This document shows positions 1-5,656 of a stretch of 15,353 nt of DNA, piece by piece. The position numbers and the translations under genes were made by a program. Source of the stretch: CALCKU01 sp964607445. Its GTDB lineage: Bacteria > Pseudomonadota > Alphaproteobacteria > Caulobacterales > Maricaulaceae. Below the pieces are notes generated by a model that had not been told where the DNA came from, ran no database searches, and was given only the letters and a program-made list of their open reading frames with translations. The stretch spans positions 1 through 15,353 of the forward strand of contig CAZSKN010000047.1 in NCBI GenBank assembly GCA_964607445.1. Reading direction: 5' to 3'. Position 1 is the stretch's first letter. Each line of letters starts with the position of its first letter.

Positions 1-1053
1 CTAGACCGTCAATTTTTAGAACCGGGCGGCACAGCGCAAGAATTGGCCCTCCGCCCCCTCTGGCAGCACGCTATTCCGGAGAGGCTCGAAACGCAGTGGC
101 TGCGATTGCGGGAATATTTGGAAGGCCTAAATCAGGACTGGGAGGTCTGGACAAAATGGTATGAGGAAAGGCTGTCTGGAAATATCGCCCTCATCGCCGA
201 AATTGAAATTGGCGACCCTGATAAAGGCGTCTTTGGCCGCGCGACCTTCCCGCCCGAGGCATATAAAAACCCTGCCAGCCTCAATGCCAAACTCAAGGCG
301 GTGATTGATAACTATTGGGCCAAAAATATCGAGAAGATTGTTAAAGCTACACCTTTAGCTGAAACGCTTGAGCTCAATGAAGAGGGTTTATTCGAGGTAA
401 CATTTTTACCTATCACAGACCTGATGGAAAATAATATAGGTCGGCTAAAAGAAGCCATTCCAGCCAGTATTGGTGGAAATGGGTTTGCCCCGACCTCTAA
501 AGAAATTGAAATTCTTCAAGACCTTGTTGATAGTCATTTAGATAATCCCCAGCGTATTTATGATGAGTGCCAATTTATGCATCTGCATATAACTGAAATG
601 ATAGAGAAAGGAGTTTTGGATAAAACATTGGGAGTTGGTCGACTTCTAAGTGCGCTCAATATTGTGGCAACTGATATTCAAACACACGAATCTAAAGTTC
701 GTGAAGTTATTAAAAAGCGATCTTCGTTGAATATTCATATAAATAATGATGCAATATTATTACCCTCAATTGAGTTTGAAATCCATAAATCTGTGATTGA
801 ACCTGTTTTATCCGACCGTCTAGATCGTGAGGTAGACGCTGACATAAAGGATATCATGACACTTGGCGTCGGTAGAGACCGTGCAGATGCCATGTACCGC
901 CTTATGAGCCGTTATTCGCGTATGGTTATGGAAATTTATTATCAAGTCGGGGCCGCAACTTTATCTAATGGGACTATAATGGCATTGGTTCATGCCCAAC
1001 CCCATCTGGAGAAAATGATTACACTGTTAAGACCTCATGTGTTGGGCTTGTGA
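1..1053 (+). CDS. Hypothetical modular protein, 5' end missing
   Basis: The reading frame is open from base 1, so the gene starts outside the window. The TTG at 43 is internal, and 350 residues are visible. The first 60 or so residues carry a Trp-rich signature (RPLWQ, then DWEVWTKWYEERLSG) that I remember as a recurring module in otherwise unrelated hypothetical proteins of Rhizobiales and Caulobacterales; its function is unknown to me. The remainder is charged and probably helical, with no enzyme motif, signal peptide or membrane segment that I recognise. Base composition changes inside the gene: about the first 300 bases resemble the rest of the window, while roughly 340-800 are clearly richer in A+T, which suggests an acquired or fast-evolving effector part. 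The stop codon overlaps the mobA start (GTGA), so the two are probably co-transcribed, although the functions need not be related. No function is assigned. Confidence 0.75.
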   Translation, partial: LDRQFLEPGGTAQELALRPLWQHAIPERLETQWLRLREYLEGLNQDWEVWTKWYEERLSGNIALIAEIEIGDPDKGVFGRATFPPEAYKNPASLNAKLKAVIDNYWAKNIEKIVKATPLAETLELNEEGLFEVTFLPITDLMENNIGRLKEAIPASIGGNGFAPTSKEIEILQDLVDSHLDNPQRIYDECQFMHLHITEMIEKGVLDKTLGVGRLLSALNIVATDIQTHESKVREVIKKRSSLNIHINNDAILLPSIEFEIHKSVIEPVLSDRLDREVDADIKDIMTLGVGRDRADAMYRLMSRYSRMVMEIYYQVGAATLSNGTIMALVHAQPHLEKMITLLRPHVLGL

Positions 1054-1673
1054 CCCCTCGCATACTCGTCATTCTTGCCGGCGGTGGGGGACGGCGCATG
1101 GGCGGGCAAGATAAGGGCTTGCTGGAGTGGGGCGGGCAGCGGTTTATCGACATCATCATTGAACGCGCGCGGGCGCAAAACCCGTCACGCTTTGATCTTG
1201 AAATACTGATTTCCGGCCCGCATGATTACGGTCTGGGTCTGCCATATATCGCGGATAATCCCGCTTATATGGGCGGGCCGGTTGGCGGGTTGTTTTCCGT
1301 TTCGGACACTATAGCGTGTCGTCATCCCGATCCGTCAGGATTTTTTACCGTGCCCGTTGACGGGCCTCGCTTTCCAGAAAACCTGTTTGCACGGCTATAT
1401 GCGCAAGCCCATTCCACCATTGCCGCCGATGATACAGGCCTGCATCCGGTCTATGGGTGGTGGCGGCAAGCGGATTTGGCGGCGTTGCGCGCATCTGCGG
1501 ATATGAAACGCTCGCTGTCTTTGCACGGTCTTGTCGCGCAGAGCCGGGCCAAGCCTTGCCACTGGTCAGGGTCTGAACGTTTTCTCAATGTCAATGACGC
1601 CGCAAGGCTGGAGACTTTACGCGAGACCGTTGGGGACTGGCCACGGGGTCAGCCTGAGAGCCGGAGAAAATAA
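1050..1673 (+). CDS. mobA: Molybdenum cofactor guanylyltransferase MobA
   Basis: MobA transfers GMP from GTP to molybdopterin (Mo-MPT) to make the guanine dinucleotide cofactor used by DMSO-reductase-type enzymes in the cytoplasm. The 207-residue protein has the nucleotidyltransferase signature near the N terminus (LAGGGGRRMGG followed by DKGLL, residues 9-25), then GGPVGGL (75-81), a VPVDGP segment (101-106) whose Asp104 sits where the Mg-binding Asp of the family is expected, LHPVYGWW (131-138) and FLNVND near the C terminus (178-183). Length is normal for the family. It starts at GTG, overlapping the previous stop by GTGA, so translation is probably coupled; no separate Shine-Dalgarno sequence is evident. 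The Gly after Asp104 is Asp-Gly-Pro where many homologues have Asp-Thr/Met-Pro. The related MocA and IspD nucleotidyltransferases are less likely because of the GG-x-DKGL motif. Confidence 0.9.
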   Translation: MTPRILVILAGGGGRRMGGQDKGLLEWGGQRFIDIIIERARAQNPSRFDLEILISGPHDYGLGLPYIADNPAYMGGPVGGLFSVSDTIACRHPDPSGFFTVPVDGPRFPENLFARLYAQAHSTIAADDTGLHPVYGWWRQADLAALRASADMKRSLSLHGLVAQSRAKPCHWSGSERFLNVNDAARLETLRETVGDWPRGQPESRRK

Positions 1674-1783
1674 TGCAGGATTTACGGCCCGTGTGTGAGG
1701 GCTGCGCGAACTCAAGCGCCGTGAAACCACTCGCCGTTAAATCAAGTGCCGTTAAACAGCCTGTTTTTAATTTTATCATATAA
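1673..1783 (+). CDS. Possible 36-residue protein coupled to mobA, with CxxC and 5-residue repeats
   Basis: An ATG at 1673 shares its A with the mobA stop codon (TAATG) and has GGAG at 1663-1666, six bases upstream, a very good ribosome binding site. The frame runs 36 codons to TAA at 1781-1783. The predicted peptide starts MQDLRPVCEGC, giving a CxxC pair, then repeats a five-residue unit (SSAVK, PLAVK, SSAVK) and ends in a short hydrophobic tail (VFNFII). The peptide repeats correspond to three degenerate 15-bp DNA repeats at about 1709-1756. I do not recognise a family. The start context argues for translation; the alternative is that the DNA is an intergenic repeat array that happens to be open in this frame, as similar arrays elsewhere in the window are probably non-coding. 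Confidence 0.4.
   Translation: MQDLRPVCEGCANSSAVKPLAVKSSAVKQPVFNFII
1709..1756 (+). repeat. Degenerate ~15-bp tandem repeat, three copies
   Basis: Three successive units share the core GCCGTKAAA: AACTCAAGCGCCGTGAA, ACCACTCGCCGTTAA and ATCAAGTGCCGTTAA. The second and third are both 15 bp. They lie just after mobA, inside the possible small ORF. Confidence 0.6.
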
Positions 1784-1796
1784 AGAAATTCGCATA

Positions 1797-1825
1797 TTGT
1801 AATTTGTTTTTATTTCTGTTATTAA
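1797..1825 (+). promoter_or_regulatory. Candidate sigma70-type promoter for bmt
   Basis: TTGTAA at 1797-1802 and TATTAA at 1820-1825 are separated by 17 bases, in an A+T-rich stretch upstream of bmt. Each hexamer matches the consensus at four of six positions, so this is only a plausible site. Confidence 0.3.
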
Positions 1826-1853
1826 ATCCCTCTTAAAGGCCTGTGTTTATATG

Positions 1854-1885
1854 TGATAGAGGTTGTCGATAAATTGGATCTATCA
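1854..1885 (+). promoter_or_regulatory. Inverted repeat reaching the bmt start codon
   Basis: TGATAGA at 1854-1860 and TCTATCA at 1879-1885 are perfect 7-base complementary arms separated by 18 bases. The second arm ends on the A of the bmt ATG, and the only weak ribosome-binding-like bases (GGAT, 1876-1879) lie at the edge of the loop. In RNA this could partly mask translation initiation; on DNA it could be a regulator site. No known SAM riboswitch consensus was recognised here. Confidence 0.3.
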
Positions 1886-2898
1886 TGAGATGTACGCTTG
1901 AAGTGCTTTTGGCGCAAAACCCTATTGTTCTGGCAGACGGTGCCACGGGGACGAATTTCATGGAAATGGGTCTAGAACCGGGCTTTCCGCCGGATTTGTG
2001 GAATGTGTCAAATCCGGAAAAACCGACGGCTTTGCATCAGCAATTTGTTGACGCCGGTTCTGATATTATCCTGACCAATACGTTCGGGGCCAATGCGCCG
2101 CGCCTGAAACTACATGACGCGCAAGACGACACTTATGCTATTAATAAGGCGGGGGCCGAAATTGCGGGCCGTGTGGCCGAAGCGGCCGAGCGGCCGGTAG
2201 TGGTGGCGGGGTCTGTCGGGCCGACCGGCGAGTTATTCGAGCCTATGGGCGAGATGACCATGGAGAGCGCGAAAGCCGCCTTTTCCGAGCAAATCAAAGG
2301 CTTGCGCGACGGGGGGGCGGATGTGGCATGGATTGAAACCATGTCAGCCGTTGAAGAAATCCAAGCCGCCGCAGAAGCCGCGATAGAGCTGGGCATGCCC
2401 TATGTCTATACGGCCAGTTTCGATACGGCTGGCATGACCATGATGGGGCTTGCGCCGTCCAATATTGGCCGCGTTGCCGAGGGTATTTCCAGCCCGCCTC
2501 TGGCTTATGGCGCGAATTGCGGTGTCGGGGCTTCCGATATGCTGGTCTCTAATCTGGCCATGACGCAGGCCAATCCTGATGCGGTGATTGTCGGCAAAGC
2601 CAATTGCGGGATTCCTGTGGTGAAGGGCAAACACACCGTCTATACGGGGACGCCGGAGTTAATGGCGGATTTCGTTGCTATGGCGGCCGATGCTGGTGTG
2701 CGGATTATTGGCGGGTGTTGCGGGACGGCGCCCGAACATATTGCGGCTATGCGTGCAGCGATGGACAGTTACACCGCCGGTAACCGCCCGACTTTGGAAG
2801 AGATTACCACACGAATCGGCCCGCTTATGGCCCCGCCTAAAAGTGCGGCGGCCCAAGATCGTGTGCGGGACCGCGCGGCGCGGCGGCGTCGAAAATAA
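1885..2898 (+). CDS. bmt: Betaine--homocysteine S-methyltransferase (Bmt)
   Basis: This cytoplasmic zinc enzyme makes methionine from homocysteine, most likely with glycine betaine as methyl donor. The 337-residue protein follows the homocysteine S-methyltransferase barrel: DGATGT at 18-23, ILTNTFGAN at 62-70, GSVGPTGE at 109-116, and the three zinc cysteines at Cys212 (GANCG) and Cys278-Cys279 (GGCCGT). Further segments (AWIETMSA, SFDTAG, NCGVGASD, NCGIP, TRIGPL) match what I remember of the Sinorhizobium meliloti Bmt, which favours betaine over S-methylmethionine (MmuM) as donor; the donor is not proven by sequence. The C terminus is an Arg/Lys-rich tail (from about residue 326), a common ending in alphaproteobacterial homologues. 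It appears to be transcribed alone, from a candidate promoter at 1797-1825, with only a weak ribosome binding site. Confidence 0.85.
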   Translation: MRCTLEVLLAQNPIVLADGATGTNFMEMGLEPGFPPDLWNVSNPEKPTALHQQFVDAGSDIILTNTFGANAPRLKLHDAQDDTYAINKAGAEIAGRVAEAAERPVVVAGSVGPTGELFEPMGEMTMESAKAAFSEQIKGLRDGGADVAWIETMSAVEEIQAAAEAAIELGMPYVYTASFDTAGMTMMGLAPSNIGRVAEGISSPPLAYGANCGVGASDMLVSNLAMTQANPDAVIVGKANCGIPVVKGKHTVYTGTPELMADFVAMAADAGVRIIGGCCGTAPEHIAAMRAAMDSYTAGNRPTLEEITTRIGPLMAPPKSAAAQDRVRDRAARRRRK

Positions 2899-2930
2899 GC
2901 CATTTTGCAACGTCTTTTATGCAAGATGAT

Positions 2931-2989
2931 TTTAATAGAGGGGCTGGCTTTTAACAGAGTGTCTGGCCTTTAGGCTTTCTCTTAGAGTT
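2931..2989 (+). repeat. 19-bp tandem repeat between bmt and the membrane protein gene
   Basis: TTTTAATAGAGGGGCTGGC is followed directly by TTTTAACAGAGTGTCTGGC; 16 of 19 positions agree. A third, more decayed unit begins CTTTAGGC. The array occupies most of the 111-base intergenic gap. The unit length is not a multiple of three, so a coding role is unlikely. Confidence 0.6.
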
Positions 2990-3009
2990 GTCCTGTTGTA
3001 GGCAGAGGT

Positions 3010-3606
3010 ATGAACTCTCCGACCCATACATTACTGGCTATGGCTGCCTTTGCAAAGAAGGGAGAGCGACGTCGTAATTGGGCGGTGTTTATCGGCTCGG
3101 TGATACCGGATGCATTTATCTATATCGGCTGGGTCTGGTTGACCTTTGTGAAAGGTGAAAGCCAACGGCGCATATGGGACGAAATCTATTTTGATGCGCC
3201 CATGCAGCTTGTCGCATCGATCTTTAATTCCCTGCCGCTTTATGCAGGGCTCGCATGGGCTGGTTATATGTTTCGCGCGAAGATCTGGGGCAAGCTCCTG
3301 ATGTTTTTCGCGCTCGCGGCCTTGCTGCATATTGCTTTTGATTTTCCGGTCCATAATCATGATGCCTATGCGCATTTCTGGCCGATAAGCGCGTGGCGTT
3401 TTATCTCGCCCTTTTCTTATTACGAGACAGAGCATCACTCCGCTGTCGTTAGCGTTATCGAGGCGCTTATGGCCTTTGGCGCTATCGTGATTTTATGGCG
3501 ACGTTTCCCGCGACTTTGGGTGAAAGCCGTATTGTCTCTTTTGGCTGTGTGTTATGTCCTGATGCAGCTTGTGATACATTCTGTCTCCTTTGGCGGTGCG
3601 GGATAG
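3010..3606 (+). CDS. Integral membrane protein, putative metal-dependent hydrolase-like (DUF457/YdjM-like)
   Basis: The 198-residue protein begins MNSPTH and has about four to five hydrophobic segments (roughly 24-46, 66-88, 95-112, 145-163 and 171-192), so it should sit in the inner membrane. Histidines and aspartates are clustered as in membrane-bound metal-dependent hydrolases: His6, Asp34 (IPD), His107-x3-Asp111 (HIAFDFP), then His115, His117 and His122, and His142-His143. I recognise the pattern ALLHIAFDFPVHNHD...HFWP from a family of alphaproteobacterial proteins that are often hypothetical or misnamed cobalamin biosynthesis CobQ. No reaction is known to me. AGAGG stands just upstream of the ATG and supports the start. 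The stop is six bases before ruvX, so the two genes are almost certainly co-transcribed. Confidence 0.7.
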   Translation: MNSPTHTLLAMAAFAKKGERRRNWAVFIGSVIPDAFIYIGWVWLTFVKGESQRRIWDEIYFDAPMQLVASIFNSLPLYAGLAWAGYMFRAKIWGKLLMFFALAALLHIAFDFPVHNHDAYAHFWPISAWRFISPFSYYETEHHSAVVSVIEALMAFGAIVILWRRFPRLWVKAVLSLLAVCYVLMQLVIHSVSFGGAG

Positions 3607-3612
3607 CCAGCC

Positions 3613-4065
3613 ATGGCGATTATTACTCTGGACATATTACGTGAAAGCTCAGGCGCTTTACTGAGCCTTGACCCGGGAACAAAAACCTTGGGGCTGGCCA
3701 TTAGTGATCGCACGCGCCTGATTTCAACGCCGCTTGAAACGATAAAGCGCGAGAAATTCAGTCTTGACGGGGCGCGCTTGCTTCGGATTTACGATGACAC
3801 TGCCGCGAGTGCGCTCATTGTCGGCCTGCCGCTTAATATGGACGGATCGCACGGCCCGCGCAGTCAGTCTGTGGGGGATTTTTGTACTAATCTTTTGCGC
3901 CTGCGCGATATCCCGATCTTCATGTGGGATGAACGCCTGTCTACACGGGCCGTGACCCGCACGATGATAGAGGCGGATATAAGCCGTAAAAAACGCAAAG
4001 AAAATGTCGATAAGCTGGCGGCAAGTTATATTTTACAAGGGGTGCTGGACCGGTTGCGCGCTTAA
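3613..4065 (+). CDS. ruvX: Putative pre-16S rRNA nuclease / Holliday junction resolvase-like RuvX (YqgF)
   Basis: RuvX/YqgF is an RNase H-fold nuclease implicated in 16S rRNA 5'-end maturation and in some bacteria in Holliday junction processing. The 150-residue protein has the family motifs in order: LSLDPGTKTLGLAISD with Asp20, GLPLNMDGSHGPRSQ at 71-85, DERLST with Glu107, and VDKLAASYILQ with Asp133 (132-142). These supply the expected Asp-Glu-Asp metal-binding set. The N terminus has a short extension of about 13 residues before the first beta strand. It follows the membrane protein gene by six bases and has no promoter of its own that I can see. In many alphaproteobacteria ruvX neighbours gatC and pyrB, both of which are in this window though not adjacent. 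It ends 12 bases from the convergent tetR gene. Confidence 0.9.
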   Translation: MAIITLDILRESSGALLSLDPGTKTLGLAISDRTRLISTPLETIKREKFSLDGARLLRIYDDTAASALIVGLPLNMDGSHGPRSQSVGDFCTNLLRLRDIPIFMWDERLSTRAVTRTMIEADISRKKRKENVDKLAASYILQGVLDRLRA

Positions 4066-4077
4066 TGTGCGCCGATG

Positions 4078-4671
4078 TTACGGTACGCCAAGAACCGCCA
4101 ATCCCATATCCCTCGCGCCTTCCAGACGGTCGCGCGTGACAGCGCCCCGGGCCATAATGCGAAGACCCGAATAAATCGATAATAGTAATTGTGCGGTTTT
4201 ATTGATTTTGGCTTGAGGCCAATCCGGATGGATTTCAGAGACGGGGACTCTGAGCGCATTTTCCAGTTTTGCATAACCGTGTTTGACGCGGTTTTGGGTT
4301 TCGCCGTCATGTGCGGCATAGTCTGCTGCGGCATTGCACAAAAAGCATCCCCGCTGATCCTTCTGGTTCCATACGGCCTCTATGGGCGCGGATAAGAACG
4401 CCTTTAAACGCGCCCGGGGGTGAACATCGGACAGGGTCAGTGCCAGAACCGTTTGATCTATAATCGTAGTCTCATAGCGCGATAGCGCCTTGATATACAT
4501 GTCATGCTTATGGGCAAATGCTTTATAAAGGCTTCCCTTTTGCAAACCCGTCGCGTCGCATATGTGTCTTAGGCCCGTGCCTTCATAGCCGTATTTCCAA
4601 AACACACCCATAATTTTTTCGAGAATTTCATCCTCGTTAAACTCTCGGGGGCGTCCTAACTGTGGTGCCAT
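4078..4671 (-). CDS. TetR/AcrR-family transcriptional regulator
   Basis: The 197-residue protein has an N-terminal TetR helix-turn-helix (about residues 12-60), with the recognition region ATGLQKGSLYKAFAHK at 40-55. The rest is a ligand-binding helical domain with RGCFLCNAAADYAAHD (107-122), a signature of the subfamily that includes NemR- and AcuR/YxaF-like regulators. Cys109 and Cys112 lie at this point; in NemR a cysteine in a comparable region senses oxidants or electrophiles, so redox or electrophile sensing is possible but inferred. The start is supported by GAGGA ahead of the ATG on the minus strand. The gene is divergent from the DM13 lipoprotein, and two palindromes in the gap are its likely operators, so it probably represses the lipoprotein and perhaps itself. 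It is convergent with ruvX. Confidence 0.88.
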   Translation of the reverse strand: MAPQLGRPREFNEDEILEKIMGVFWKYGYEGTGLRHICDATGLQKGSLYKAFAHKHDMYIKALSRYETTIIDQTVLALTLSDVHPRARLKAFLSAPIEAVWNQKDQRGCFLCNAAADYAAHDGETQNRVKHGYAKLENALRVPVSEIHPDWPQAKINKTAQLLLSIYSGLRIMARGAVTRDRLEGARDMGLAVLGVP

Positions 4672-4703
4672 TTTATCCTCACGAAACTGTTACGAATAAG
4701 TTG

Positions 4704-4732
4704 TTGACCAATCGGTTCCAAATGCGTATAAC
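4704..4732 (+). promoter_or_regulatory. Promoter of the DM13 lipoprotein with overlapping TetR operator O1
   Basis: TTGACC at 4704-4709 and TATAAC at 4727-4732 are 17 bases apart, each one base from the sigma70 consensus: the best promoter in the window. TGACC-AATC-GGTTC at 4705-4718 is an imperfect palindrome that covers the -35 box and the start of the spacer, so a bound dimer would block polymerase. The same region lies upstream of tetR on the other strand, allowing autoregulation. Confidence 0.6.
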
Positions 4733-4738
4733 CATGTC

Positions 4739-4753
4739 ATGGCATGATGCCAT
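4739..4753 (+). promoter_or_regulatory. Perfect 15-bp palindrome near the transcription start
   Basis: ATGGCA-TGA-TGCCAT has perfect six-base arms around a three-base centre. It begins about seven bases after the -10 box, at the expected transcription start. It differs from the TGACC operators and may be a second regulator's site or a 5'-end RNA hairpin. Confidence 0.35.
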
Positions 4754-4767
4754 AGCGTATTATTCAT

Positions 4768-4789
4768 TTAGTGACCATTAGGTCAATAA
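4768..4789 (+). promoter_or_regulatory. TetR operator O2 in the leader of the DM13 lipoprotein gene
   Basis: TGACC-ATTA-GGTCA (4772-4785) is a perfect five-base-arm inverted repeat. The symmetry continues, after one mismatch, with TTA at 4768-4770 and TAA at 4787-4789. It shares TGACC-N4-GGT with O1. The site is downstream of the predicted transcription start and just before the ribosome binding site AAGGA (4792-4796), so binding would act as a roadblock. Confidence 0.6.
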
Positions 4790-4803
4790 GTAAGGACAGT
4801 AAA

Positions 4804-5280
4804 ATGTTAAATAAAAAGAGCCTTAAATTTATCAGCGTTTCAATGTTTGCCATGGCTGTGGCGGCGTGTTCGAATACCAGCTCGAATCAAAACACCCAAA
4901 GTCAGGCGCAGCCTGTGGCGACAGTCACGACTCCGGCAGCGACCGAAGCTATCAAAGAGGTTGTCACCGTCTCGTCGGGGACGTTTTCCGGTCGATCTGA
5001 TCACATCACACTGGGTCAGGTGAGTTTGGAAAAAACAGGCCATGGATATCAATTGCGATTTGCCGCTGATTTTTCATTAGACGGGGCGCCTGACCCTATT
5101 GTGGCTGTTGGAAATAATGAAACCTATCTGGCGTCAAACAAGCTCGGTAGCCTTAAAAGCATCACTGGGGGGCAGATATATGCTTTGCCCGCCGATTTCA
5201 CACCCGCGCAATTCTCAGAAGTCTATGTCTGGTGTGAAAAATTCTCAGTGCCCCTGGGTGTTGCAACCCTCAAAGGATAG
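4804..5280 (+). CDS. DM13-domain lipoprotein
   Basis: The start is taken at ATG 4804 because AAGGA lies seven bases upstream and because this gives a proper lipoprotein signal: Lys residues, a hydrophobic stretch (about 9-20), and a VAA-Cys lipobox with Cys22. The next residue is Ser, which predicts outer-membrane sorting. A Gln/Thr/Ala-rich linker (23-50) leads to one DM13 domain (about 58-158), recognised by SGTFSGRSDH, FSLDGAPDP and the hallmark VYVWCEKFSVPLGVA with Cys144. DM13 domains are proposed to take part in extracytoplasmic redox or electron transfer through this cysteine; the exact reaction is not established. The gene is divergent from a TetR regulator and has two TGACC-type operators in its promoter and leader, so it is probably inducible. 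A GTG at 4771 in the same frame lies inside O2 and is a poor start. It ends just before the 17-bp repeat array. Confidence 0.8.
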   Translation: MLNKKSLKFISVSMFAMAVAACSNTSSNQNTQSQAQPVATVTTPAATEAIKEVVTVSSGTFSGRSDHITLGQVSLEKTGHGYQLRFAADFSLDGAPDPIVAVGNNETYLASNKLGSLKSITGGQIYALPADFTPAQFSEVYVWCEKFSVPLGVATLKG

Positions 5281-5291
5281 TGTCTTAACGC

Positions 5292-5478
5292 TCTAACTTT
5301 TTCCAAGAGCTAACTTTTTCCAAGANNNNNNNNNNNNNNNNNNNNNNNNNNNNNNNNNNNNNNNNNNNNNNNNNNNNNNNNNNNNNNNNNNNNNNNNNNN
5401 NNNNNNNNNNNNNNNNNNNNNNNNNCTAACTTTTTCCAAGAGCTAACTTTTTCCAAGAACTCATCTTCTTCAAGAGCT
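5292..5478 (+). repeat. 17-bp tandem repeat array interrupted by an assembly gap
   Basis: The unit CTAACTTTTTCCAAGAG occurs in tandem on both sides of the gap: two copies before it (5293-5325) and two good copies after it (5426-5459). Then come decaying units (CTCATCTTCTTCAAGAG, and CTAGCTATTTT near 5477). The array lies between the DM13 lipoprotein and ptsP. The true copy number is hidden by the gap. Confidence 0.85.
5326..5425. other. Assembly gap of exactly 100 N
   Basis: Positions 5326-5425 are all N, a conventional placeholder length for a scaffold join of unknown size. Both edges fall within the same 17-bp repeat, so the assembly most likely broke on a longer tandem array. Any gene lying inside the real gap would be invisible here. 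Confidence 0.95.
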
Positions 5479-5533
5479 AGCTATTTTTAAAACGCGATCA
5501 TGCTAACGGGCCGCATGAGGCGCGTATATAATC

Positions 5534-5563
5534 AGGCGGCAGGGAGACCTTGCCGCCTTTGTT
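5534..5563 (+). terminator. Rho-independent terminator upstream of ptsP
   Basis: AGGCGGCA (5534-5541) pairs perfectly with TGCCGCCT (5551-5558). Inside, GG pairs with CC around a GAGA loop with one bulged T. The hairpin is followed by TTTGTT. The T-rich side is on the plus strand, so it should end transcription entering from the lipoprotein and repeat region before ptsP. Confidence 0.6.
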
Positions 5564-5568
5564 ATAAT

Positions 5569-5597
5569 TTGACATCGCGCGAGGCCGTAATTTGCAT
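5569..5597 (+). promoter_or_regulatory. Candidate ptsP promoter
   Basis: A perfect TTGACA (5569-5574) lies just after the terminator, and TTGCAT (5592-5597) follows after 17 bases. The -10 match is weak. A TATAAT at 5563-5568 has no -35 partner. Apart from this promoter, the terminator and the repeats, nothing else is seen between 5281 and 5656. Confidence 0.3.
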
Positions 5598-5656
5598 GAC
5601 AATAAATTTAGGACACAAATCGGGACTTTTGTAAAAATTTCAGCTATACGGGTTTT

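Noticed and set aside
43..45. TTG as the start of the first gene
   Set aside because: The frame is open through base 1 and the conserved Trp-rich module already begins before or at this point, so the gene is cut by the window edge.
1591..1779. Minus-strand ORF whose translation looks like pentapeptide repeats (TALDL, TASGF, TALEF)
   Set aside because: It overlaps the end of mobA, has no ribosome binding site, and the pattern is a by-product of the 15-bp DNA repeat.
1784..1884. SAM-II or other methionine riboswitch before bmt
   Set aside because: The region is A+T-rich and lacks the conserved stems and loops I know for SAM-II or SAH riboswitches.
3031..3438. Long minus-strand ORF opposite the membrane protein gene
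   Set aside because: It is a shadow frame: the plus-strand protein has clear family motifs and a ribosome binding site.
4771..4803. GTG start giving an 11-residue longer DM13 lipoprotein
   Set aside because: It lies inside operator O2, lacks a ribosome binding site and would spoil the lipoprotein signal peptide; ATG 4804 has AAGGA in place.
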